From the NCBI GenBank assembly GCA_040751775.1, contig JBFMGD010000023.1:1-43740 (forward strand): a DNA stretch of 43,740 bases, in the 5' to 3' direction. The notes beneath the pieces are model-generated. The model saw only the letters and a program-made list of their open reading frames with translations. It searched no databases and was not told where the DNA came from. This DNA comes from JBFMGD01 sp040751775. Lineage in GTDB: Bacteria > Bacillota > Dethiobacteria > DTU022. A program made the position numbers and the translations under genes. Shown piece after piece: positions 16,863-23,436 of the stretch; within the stretch, counting starts at the first letter, position 1; each line of letters opens with the position of its first letter.

Positions 16863-16891
16863 TTGCATCCGCTCCTTTTTTGTGCTAAGAT
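16863..16891 (+). promoter_or_regulatory. tRNA-Leu promoter
   Basis: TTGCAT (16863-16868), 17-bp spacer, TAAGAT (16886-16891), 15 bp before the tRNA 5' end. Confidence 0.6.
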
Positions 16892-16906
16892 ATCTTCACA
16901 AAACAA

Positions 16907-16992
16907 GCCGAAGTGGCGGAATTGGCAGACGCACACGACTCAAAATCGTGCGAGCTACGCTCATGTGGGTTCAAGTCCCACCTTCGGCACCA
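16907..16992 (+). tRNA. tRNA-Leu (anticodon CAA)
   Basis: An 86-nt tRNA including encoded CCA. The acceptor arm GCCGAAG pairs with CTTCGGC. The anticodon arm CACGA-CTCAAAA-TCGTG gives anticodon CAA (codon UUG). There is a long variable arm, as expected for leucine (class II), and a T-arm with GGTTCAAGTCC. The DNA immediately downstream holds a broken defence gene, which suggests this tRNA 3' end has served as an integration site. Confidence 0.95.
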
Positions 16993-17034
16993 GAAGAATA
17001 TATCAAGGCTTTGCGGGATTGGAAAAAGAAATTA

Positions 17035-17380
17035 CTTCCAATTACACGCAAAGTTTTTTATATACTATGGAGGGGACTTTGATCCCCGGGGCCTAGAGAT
17101 CGGCCAACAGCTGGCTGAAAGGTACGGCACCTCTTTCAAGCCCTGGTTTTTTGACATCGCCGCTTACTTGCAAGCGCCCAAAGGCGTGAAGTTAACTTCG
17201 GAACAGATAAAAAAAATTACCGGTCAACGATTAACATGGGACAGTCAATTAACTGAATGCATGTTGCAGGTGGGTAAAGCAGTGTATCAGGAAGTTCTGG
17301 TGGAGCGAATGATTAAACATTTATCCCTGCCTGGTAGAGCTCTACCAGTGCATCCAGGATGCCCACACCGTTATAAGTAG
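17035..17380 (+). pseudogene. C-terminal fragment of a DUF2399/TIGR02679 (JetD-like) defence protein
   Basis: A frame without its own start encodes FIYYGGDFDPRGLEIGQQLA, then ERYG and PWFFDIAAYLQAPKG. Further on come WDSQLTECMLQVGKAVYQE and ERMIKHL, then a stop at 17380. The GGDFDPRGL stretch is the Toprim-like acidic motif of DUF2399. The W-D-x-x-L, M, G-x-AV-x-QE spacing fits the C-terminus of TIGR02679 proteins, the JetD-type nuclease partner of SMC-like Wadjet systems. Only about 100 residues remain. Upstream sequence is tRNA-Leu, so the N-terminal part has been lost. No SMC-like partner is in the window. I count it as a relic of a defence island. Confidence 0.65.
17331..17348. repeat. 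18-bp perfect palindrome
   Basis: CTGGTAGAGCTCTACCAG is its own reverse complement. It sits near the 3' end of the JetD-like fragment and has no T-tract, so it is not an obvious terminator. It may mark a recombination or insertion boundary. Confidence 0.6.
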
Positions 17381-17400
17381 TTTTTCGGACGGTTTTGCTT

Positions 17401-18375
17401 TCACATCACCAGGTTCTTACCCGTACTTTTTGCCTGGTATAGCTTTTGATCGGCTCGGGAAAGAAAAGAATTGCCGTCATCACCTTTTTGATAAACCGCC
17501 ACGCCGAAACTGCAACTGATGGAACCCACCCCTTCAAAGCAATGCGAGGCGATGACAGCGCGAATCCGTTTTGCCAGTTCATAGGCGCGAGCTTCATCAG
17601 TATGCGGGAGCAAAATGGCGAACTCATCCCCTCCCCAGCGGGCAAAAATATCCGACTGCCTGACGACACTCTTTACAATTCCGGCTAAAGTCGATAAAAC
17701 CTGTTCACCGGTCAAATGGCCGTATTCATCGTTGATTCTCTTTAGATCATCGATGTCGAACAGGACCAGGGAAAGGGCCTGATCATGCCGGTTGGCCAGT
17801 TCCATCCATTTATGCAACTCTTCATTAAACTTGGCCTTGATATAAATGCCGGTTAAAGCATCGATCTCGGAGGCCAGTTTCAGCTCACGGTTATAGAGGT
17901 ACTGCATGCGCTTGTAATAGTTGATCCGGTATGAAGAGATAGCGCTTATCAGCAACACCAGCGCTAGATATACACCAACCGCCGCCAGCCCCGAAGGGGA
18001 AATATAATCAAAGCGAATGTTGGCAATCACAAGAAAAACAGCGGCCAGGAACACGGATATTAAAACAGCATAGAGCCAGCGGTTTGCAACAAAAAAGAAA
18101 ACGACGATTAAAGCGATCACGCCTAAAGACTGAATAAAAAAATCGGGTGATTCGTAAAGATAGAAGATCAGTAAAAAAGTCAGCGACACGATTAATTCCA
18201 AAACGGTAATCCAAATGATCAGTGAGCGGTAAACCGGCCGTAATCCGGATACTAGGTAGAAAAGTAAAACCAGCAATAAAAATAACCCTCTGACCGGTAG
18301 AATTATCCGGAAGGCCTGGCTGTTAAAATTATGGTAGTAGTCAGGGATAATAAACAAAAAGAACAGGATTCCCAA
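17401..18375 (-). CDS. membrane diguanylate cyclase (GGDEF), probably 5'-truncated by the RAYT element
   Basis: About six membrane helices (residues about 1-148) are followed by a GGDEF domain with LVLFDIDDLKRIND and RWGGDEFAIL (GGDEF at about 248-252). The inhibitory I-site RQSD lies five residues before it. It should make c-di-GMP and be product-inhibited. The TTG at 18375 has no good ribosome site. The same frame stays open to 18546 with protein-like sequence (RRLSRYFCRHLGEFNDKKFE), an N-terminal cytoplasmic tail before the first helix. That extension contains no ATG, GTG or TTG and runs directly into the RAYT inverted repeat. The native start was probably removed by that insertion, so expression is doubtful. 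Confidence 0.8.
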   Translation of the reverse strand: MGILFFLFIIPDYYHNFNSQAFRIILPVRGLFLLLVLLFYLVSGLRPVYRSLIIWITVLELIVSLTFLLIFYLYESPDFFIQSLGVIALIVVFFFVANRWLYAVLISVFLAAVFLVIANIRFDYISPSGLAAVGVYLALVLLISAISSYRINYYKRMQYLYNRELKLASEIDALTGIYIKAKFNEELHKWMELANRHDQALSLVLFDIDDLKRINDEYGHLTGEQVLSTLAGIVKSVVRQSDIFARWGGDEFAILLPHTDEARAYELAKRIRAVIASHCFEGVGSISCSFGVAVYQKGDDGNSFLSRADQKLYQAKSTGKNLVM

Positions 18376-18525
18376 TATCAGGACAACATGCCTGGTATAT
18401 TTAAAAGTTCCGCTGGTCTCGTACTCGATAAAAGCAGCTTCGAACTTTTTGTCATTAAACTCACCCAGGTGCCTGCAAAAATAGCGAGAGAGTCTTCTTT
18501 CGTTAAGCAGTTGGCCAACACTCCC

Positions 18526-18546
18526 TTTCGGGACACAATAAAAATT
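18526..18546 (+). repeat. left 21-bp inverted repeat of the RAYT element
   Basis: It is an exact reverse complement of 19315-19335, with core TTTCGGGACACAATAAAA. It ends at the first in-frame stop (18547-18549) of the extended diguanylate cyclase frame. Confidence 0.8.
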
Positions 18547-18594
18547 TTATGCACTTTTATTAATTGGAGTCAACGTCACCGGCATGATCAACGG

Positions 18595-19278
18595 CTACTC
18601 CGCAAGGGCTTTTTTGTGTTTCCAAGGTCCTTTCGGACCCCGCTTGCCTGGCCGGAAATCCATATCATATCTTTCTTCAAGCTCAGAGATAAATGACTCA
18701 TTTCCAAGCGGCATCCCGGTTTTTATGTGTTGCTTAATCATCTCTGTATCTTCCGCAGGTATATCCAACGACAGATATTTTCTCCAGTCGCCAAACATGT
18801 TTAACAGCGGTTCGACCCGCACCAGATTATCGTCGCGCCCGGAAATATGAGCGGCCGCACTGCTCCAACGGTATTGCCACGCTTCTTTGACCATTCCGGC
18901 CCGTACAGGATTCAGTTCAACGTAGGCGACAGCCAAATATAAATGGGCCTCATCCATTGGGAATGAGGTAAAACGACCCTGCCATAAATAACCTTTCCAA
19001 CCTTGACGCGAGTTTATCAACCAGGTATAACGGCGATGTGCTTCACCAATTGCACCGGCCAGGGATTCTTCTGTTTCCGGCACGGCAATAAGATGAATAT
19101 GGTTGGGCATGAGGCAGTACGCCCAAATTTCAACTTTTTTCTGCGCACATAACTCTGACATAATCTCAATGTATCGCTTGTAATCATTGTCACAAAAAAA
19201 AGTTGAAAGACGGCGATTGCCGCGCTGCGTAACGTGATGCGGTATTCCCGGCACCACAACTCTGGCTATTCTTGGCAT
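18595..19278 (-). CDS. REP-associated tyrosine transposase (RAYT, Y1 HUH family)
   Basis: A 227-residue IS200/IS605-like transposase of the TnpA-REP type. It opens MPRIARVVVPGIPHHVTQRG, characteristic of this group. The HUH metal motif is in LMPNHIHLIA (residues about 57-65). The catalytic Tyr is probably in AYVELNPVRAGMV (about residue 119). A basic C-terminus (FRPGKRGPKGPWKHKK) follows. RAYTs act on short palindromic REP sequences; related hairpins are seen at 38070 and 26259. The frame is intact, so the enzyme may be active. Confidence 0.9.
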   Translation of the reverse strand: MPRIARVVVPGIPHHVTQRGNRRLSTFFCDNDYKRYIEIMSELCAQKKVEIWAYCLMPNHIHLIAVPETEESLAGAIGEAHRRYTWLINSRQGWKGYLWQGRFTSFPMDEAHLYLAVAYVELNPVRAGMVKEAWQYRWSSAAAHISGRDDNLVRVEPLLNMFGDWRKYLSLDIPAEDTEMIKQHIKTGMPLGNESFISELEERYDMDFRPGKRGPKGPWKHKKALAE

Positions 19279-19314
19279 AGATACATTATATTATCAATTA
19301 CGAAAATAGTCAAT

Positions 19315-19335
19315 AATTTTTATTGTGTCCCGAAA
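19315..19335 (-). repeat. right 21-bp inverted repeat of the RAYT element
   Basis: It is an exact reverse complement of 18526-18546. On the minus strand it encodes the C-terminal F-G-T-Q and stop of the lipoprotein gene, so the lipoprotein now ends inside the mobile element. Confidence 0.8.
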
Positions 19336-19976
19336 TTTTCGAGTTCGACGATTACCGCTTCGCCTTGCTCGTCGATGATGTAGGAAAATTCGATCACATC
19401 ATCCGGTTCGAGCGCGTATTGTGCGAAATTATCCCGCAGCTCTTCCGCGAGACGGAATTCTTTTGGGCCGATTTCATCGGGTACTCCGGAGATTTTCACC
19501 GCAATGGTATCGCCTTCCAGCCCGGCAAATCTCCCCGAGTCTATATGCAAGTCTTGGCTTTCGTCTTCAGCGTTGTCTTCACCATTATCTTCACCGATGG
19601 CTTCACTGCGGTCTTCCAGGATCACAATCCGGCCGGCCTTTGCTTGCTCGGGATATGATTCGGCAATTGCTCCGTCAGCCCACACCTCCACTATTAAACC
19701 GGTGAAATCATCCGGTGAAACAGGCTTTCCGTCCATCTCAACTACAGTATCAGCGGTAAGCGTAAAGTAGATCGCGCGCTTATCGCTCTCAAACCATTCT
19801 CCTTCGGGAACACCGGCGCGATCAAGACCTTCAATCACGAGAATAACGTTTTGCTCCGCGGAGTTAACAATGCCGGTAATGGTTGGTGGGGTCGAGCTTT
19901 CCGGCTGAGAACAGCCGGCCGCGGCTAAAGCGGTAATCAGCAAAGTGATCAGGATAAAAGACAGCTTGCCTTTCAT
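19320..19976 (-). CDS. secreted lipoprotein with a DUF3221-like domain
   Basis: A 218-residue protein with a signal peptide (MKGKLSFILITLLITALAAA) and lipobox A-A-G-C. It should be a lipid-anchored extracellular protein. The first part, ITGIVNSAEQNVILVIEG to KAGRIVILE (residues about 33-120), resembles the small OB-like domain found in DUF3221/YobA-type lipoproteins. An acidic linker (EDNGEDNAEDESQD) separates it from a second domain ending in DEQGEAVIVELEN. The start is ATG 19976; an upstream in-frame codon would spoil the signal peptide. The last four residues come from the RAYT inverted repeat, so the native C-terminus may have differed slightly. Confidence 0.7.
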   Translation of the reverse strand: MKGKLSFILITLLITALAAAGCSQPESSTPPTITGIVNSAEQNVILVIEGLDRAGVPEGEWFESDKRAIYFTLTADTVVEMDGKPVSPDDFTGLIVEVWADGAIAESYPEQAKAGRIVILEDRSEAIGEDNGEDNAEDESQDLHIDSGRFAGLEGDTIAVKISGVPDEIGPKEFRLAEELRDNFAQYALEPDDVIEFSYIIDEQGEAVIVELENFGTQ

Positions 19977-20087
19977 TGGACACACCCCTCTTTTTTTGTG
20001 CCTTTCAAAGTAAAGACACCTTTTACCGCTAAGTGGTTCCTTTCCCTTGTAAAATATTTGGGCAACGCCGAATTAAGGCTAATGATC

Positions 20088-20115
20088 ATTATACAATGAG
20101 ACAAGAAACTGTCCC
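20088..20115 (-). promoter_or_regulatory. putative lipoprotein promoter
   Basis: Minus strand GGGACA (20110-20115), 16-bp spacer, perfect TATAAT (20088-20093), about 112 bp upstream of the lipoprotein start. The -35 lies inside a sequence resembling the RAYT-related hairpin family (20100-20120). Confidence 0.45.
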
Positions 20116-20124
20116 TTGACCCAT

Positions 20125-20901
20125 TTAACCCATGATGTGGTGGCCGCAGTCTACGTAGAGTACTGTTCCGGTGACGGCGCCGGCCAGGGCGCCGGCCAGG
20201 AAAAGGGCCGTTCCGGCCACATCGCGGGCTTCCGTCAGGCGGCGCAGGGGAGCCTTTTCGGCTACACCGTGCAACATCCGGTTGAAATCATGGACCCCTT
20301 TGGCGGAGATGGTGCGGATGGGTCCGGCGGAAATGGCGTTAACCCGGATACCGAGCGGGCCGAGGTCATGCGCGAGGTAGCGCACGCTTGCTTCCAAAGC
20401 GGCTTTGGCCACACCCATTACATTATAGTTGGGCACTACCCGCTGGGAGCCCTGAAAGGTCAATGTGATGATACTGCCTCCCTCCGTCATTAAGGGGGCG
20501 AGCCGCCTGGACACGGCGGCAAGCGAATAGGCGCTGATATCTTGAGCCAGTTTAAAACCATCCCGTGAGGTGTCAACGTAACGGCCCTCCAGCTCTAATT
20601 TACGGGCGTAGGCGATACTATGCACAAAACCATGCAGTCTCCCCCACTCCTTCTCCAGGACAACGGCTAACCGGTCAATTTCTTCGTCTGCGGCGACGTT
20701 ACAGGGCAGAAGTAATGATCCTGGGATCTCTCTATCGATCAGCATTTATACTTTCTCTTTGAAGCGCTCATCCTGGTAAGTAAACGCCAGTTTCGCCCCG
20801 GCGGCGGCATAAGCTTGCGCGATCGCCCAGGCGATACTGCGCTTATTTGCCACGCCCATGATTAAGAAACTCTTGCCTGCCAGTGAAAAATCAGTAATCA
20901 T
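20125..20901 (-). pseudogene. fabI: enoyl-ACP reductase FabI, interrupted by one in-frame TAA
   Basis: The two frames 20749-20901 and 20125-20745 are in the same phase and join at a single TAA (20746-20748). Together they make a full-length FabI of about 258 codons, the NADH enzyme of the last fatty-acid elongation step. The N-terminal part has the Rossmann motif IMGVANKRSIAWAIAQAYA. The C-terminal part has NYNVMGVAKAALE (catalytic Tyr and Lys) and NAISAGPIRT. The second, less essential Tyr of E. coli FabI (position 146) is Phe here (LTFQGSQ). The start is ATG 20901 with AGGAGAGGTG upstream. TAA is followed directly by ATG, so reinitiation could make the second piece. It lies 55 bp downstream of glpX. 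Confidence 0.8.
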
Positions 20902-20956
20902 ATTTGTCACCTCTCCTGTTGTCTTTTCATGCACCCGAAACAGAACCGCGCGCCAA

Positions 20957-21955
20957 CTATTTAATCCACGTTCCTTGACGGCAACCGCTCTTCCTGAATA
21001 CAAAATGAGGCTTTTTCTCGATAATATGGGTAGCGTAAATGTTTCGGATCGTGCCGGTAATCCCCCGCATTACCAGGGAATGAGTTTCCGCTGTCTGGCC
21101 GCGGTAGCGGACACCGTTTAACATATCGCCGTCGGTGATGCCGGTAGCGGCAAAGAAAACATCGTCACCTTTCACCAAATCATCTAATAGCAGCAGTTTG
21201 TCCGGATCTGCCAACCCCATTTTACGTATACGGGTCAGATCTTCGTCATCCTCCGGCAAGAGGCGGCCTTGCATTTCACCGCCAAGACACTTAAGTGCGG
21301 CGGCGGCAATAACGCCTTCGGGCGCGCCCCCGCTGCCAAAGAGAATATCCACACCGGTATTGTCAATGGCGGTGGCGATTGCGGCAGAAACGTCGCCGTC
21401 TGTAATCAGCTTGACCCGGGCACCGGTTTTTCGGATAGCGCTGATAATTTCGGCATGGCGCGGCCGTTCAAGTATTATGGCCGTTAAATCACGCACATCC
21501 CGGTCGAGGGCGCGAGCCAGGGCTTTAAGATTTTCCTCGACCGGTGCATCAAGGTTGATGCAGCCGCGTGCCCTGGGGCCCACAGCAATTTTATCCATAT
21601 AAATATCCGGCGCATGCAAGAGACACCCCTTGGGCGCCACCGCCACCACAGCGAGCGCGTTGGGCAGCCCCTTGGCCACGAGGTTGGTCCCCTCCAGGGG
21701 ATCCACAGCCACATCCACACAAGGTTCGGTCCCGATGCCCACCTTTTCGCCAATATAGAGCATGGGGGCCTCATCCATTTCTCCTTCGCCGATTACAACA
21801 GTGCCGTTAATATGGACAGTGTCAAACACGGTACGCATGGCATCCACAGCGGCCTGATCGGCCGCCACTTTGTCGCCGCGCCCCATTAACCGACCGGAAG
21901 CCAATGCCGCCGCTTCAGTAACACGAACAAATTCCAACGCTAATTCTCTTTCCAT
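20957..21955 (-). CDS. glpX: fructose-1,6-bisphosphatase class II
   Basis: A 332-residue GlpX-type lithium-sensitive phosphatase that converts fructose-1,6-bisphosphate to fructose-6-phosphate in gluconeogenesis. Motifs: MERELALEFVRVTEAAALAS, VVIGEGEMDEAPMLYIGE (metal ligands), DVAVDPLEGTNLVAKG and LFGSGGAPEGVIAAAAL. I chose ATG 21955 because GGGGGA lies 7 bp upstream and B. subtilis GlpX begins at the same motif. An ATG at 22024 would add 23 residues and sits about 14 nt from the predicted transcription start. It is the first gene of a glpX-fabI unit with a strong promoter. Confidence 0.93.
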   Translation of the reverse strand: MERELALEFVRVTEAAALASGRLMGRGDKVAADQAAVDAMRTVFDTVHINGTVVIGEGEMDEAPMLYIGEKVGIGTEPCVDVAVDPLEGTNLVAKGLPNALAVVAVAPKGCLLHAPDIYMDKIAVGPRARGCINLDAPVEENLKALARALDRDVRDLTAIILERPRHAEIISAIRKTGARVKLITDGDVSAAIATAIDNTGVDILFGSGGAPEGVIAAAALKCLGGEMQGRLLPEDDEDLTRIRKMGLADPDKLLLLDDLVKGDDVFFAATGITDGDMLNGVRYRGQTAETHSLVMRGITGTIRNIYATHIIEKKPHFVFRKSGCRQGTWIK

Positions 21956-22044
21956 GAGCTCTTCCCCCATCCAGGCTGATAATTTAACGGTGACTTCTTC
22001 CTTCTTCCATTTATCTGCCGCCATGACCGGTTTTAGATAGGGTA

Positions 22045-22073
22045 ATTATAGAGTATAATACAGTCTGCGGCAA
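22045..22073 (-). promoter_or_regulatory. glpX promoter
   Basis: Minus strand TTGCCG (22068-22073), 17-bp spacer, perfect TATAAT (22045-22050). Confidence 0.75.
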
Positions 22074-22131
22074 CTATACCAGCGGCGGCAGCGGCGATAG
22101 TCGCTACCGGCTCCATCATTTTTTCAATCAG

Positions 22132-22159
22132 AAAGGCTTCCCAAACCCGGGAAGCCTTT
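22132..22159 (-). terminator. terminator of the permease gene
   Basis: An 11-bp perfect stem AAAGGCTTCCC / GGGAAGCCTTT with a 6-nt loop, 28 bp after the permease stop. The flanking T-tract is short on both strands. Confidence 0.7.
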
Positions 22160-22187
22160 TGCGGTTGTTATTTTTGTTATAAGTTTA

Positions 22188-23351
22188 TTAATGCGGCAGC
22201 TCGACAAAGGAACCGACAGCGGTCAGCAGGTAGCCGGCGACAACCAGCACCTGGAAAACAGTGCCGCCCCAAAGGCCGATGTTCCAGTCGTGCATGCCCC
22301 CGACAGCTTTGTAAACCCGGGAAGCACGGAAGGCCGGCACCAGCAGCAGCGACACAACCACGGCGATACCGCCGCCCACGATGCGCATAAAACCGAGGAA
22401 TGTGGTCAGTCCGGCCAGGGCGATACCCAGCGTGGGCAGGGTAGCCGCCAGCCACGACAGCCGTTCCGACCAGCCCAACCTTTCCTTAATGATCACCACC
22501 AGGGCGTATGAAACCGACCAGTAGGTGGTAAGCATGGCCAGGAAGACAAATACTGAGCCCAAGATAACCGCCCAGTTGCCTACGGCGCCGGTCCAGCCGA
22601 TTATAGCCACCTCGGTTACCGCTTCGGAGACAGAGAGGGTAAAAAATGTCACGATCGACACAAAAATAAAGTTCAGCCCAATGCCCGCCAGCACCGCTTT
22701 CGGGATCAGCTTTTTATTCCAGGACAGCCCTTCCACCGCCTGGGGGATTGAGAAGTAGGATGAGAAACAGAACATGACCATGCCGAAAAGAGCAAGGGTC
22801 GCGTTGCCGGCCGGTGCAAACACGGAAATCGCCCGGAAAGGAACCGTGGTTGAAGCGGCGGAGAGAACCAGAAAAATGACAGCGATGGCGGCGATGGCGT
22901 ATTTTTCACTGATGCCCAGTATTTTGAGCCCAAAGGCGACAACGCCGGCGGCAATCAGGTAAAAAAATAATTGGCCGGCCCACAGGGGCAAACCGATCAG
23001 GTTCACCAGTATTTCACCGGCGCCGACAATATACGCGGCCATGCTGGAAAAAAGAATCACCACCAGCAGACCGAAAAAAAGCCAGACCAACAGATTCTCA
23101 AAGCGCCCTTTAAACAGGTATTTGCGGAACAGCTCCACGATCTGGCTGGATTGCTCATCGCCGCTGCACATTTCGGCGATCATCAGGTGCATGATTACAG
23201 AAATCAGGTAAGCCGCAACCATGATCAGCAAAGTCCACGCGGCGCCGTTCAACGAAGCCAGGAAAGGCACAGCCATAATGCCGCCGCCTACCCCGTAACC
23301 CGTAATGATACAACTGGCTTCTATAAAGGTAAGTTTTTTTTGTGCCGCCAA
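22188..23351 (-). CDS. amino-acid permease, Trp/Tyr-permease-like (APC superfamily)
   Basis: About 387 residues with roughly 11 membrane helices. The first helix region, FIEASCIITGYGVGGGIMAVP, has the Gly-rich unwound segment used for substrate binding in LeuT-fold carriers. SYFSIPQAVEGLSW is a later conserved block. It most resembles the aromatic amino-acid permease group, but the substrate is not certain. The frame is open to an ATC codon at 23390. TTG 23351 has AAGGAGAGG 7 bp upstream and gives MAAQKKLTFIEAS, so I use it. It lies 85 bp downstream of the penicillin-acylase gene on the same strand. Confidence 0.75.
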   Translation of the reverse strand: MAAQKKLTFIEASCIITGYGVGGGIMAVPFLASLNGAAWTLLIMVAAYLISVIMHLMIAEMCSGDEQSSQIVELFRKYLFKGRFENLLVWLFFGLLVVILFSSMAAYIVGAGEILVNLIGLPLWAGQLFFYLIAAGVVAFGLKILGISEKYAIAAIAVIFLVLSAASTTVPFRAISVFAPAGNATLALFGMVMFCFSSYFSIPQAVEGLSWNKKLIPKAVLAGIGLNFIFVSIVTFFTLSVSEAVTEVAIIGWTGAVGNWAVILGSVFVFLAMLTTYWSVSYALVVIIKERLGWSERLSWLAATLPTLGIALAGLTTFLGFMRIVGGGIAVVVSLLLVPAFRASRVYKAVGGMHDWNIGLWGGTVFQVLVVAGYLLTAVGSFVELPH

Positions 23352-23436
23352 AACCGATCCTCTCCTTTTTCGCCGAAATTTAATGATCAATTGGATAATT
23401 CGCGTATGTATAACAATTCTCCTGTAAAACCGTCTC

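Larger units (their letters stand above)
18526..19335 (-). mobile_element. RAYT-type HUH element bounded by a perfect 21-bp inverted repeat
   Basis: The 810-bp unit contains one Y1 transposase gene (18595-19278, minus). Its outer ends are exact inverted copies of a 21-bp sequence: TTTCGGGACACAATAAAAAT plus T at 18526-18546, and the complement at 19315-19335. A looser similarity (TTTTnnTAATTG) continues inward on both sides. The left end cuts into the frame of the diguanylate cyclase. The right end supplies the last codons and stop of the lipoprotein gene. I saw no target duplication, as expected for HUH enzymes, although inverted ends are unusual for them. Confidence 0.65.

Noticed and set aside
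16830..17096. Frames running through tRNA-Leu into the downstream DNA
   Set aside because: They begin inside or before the tRNA. Only the part after about 17035 resembles a known protein, and it lacks a start.
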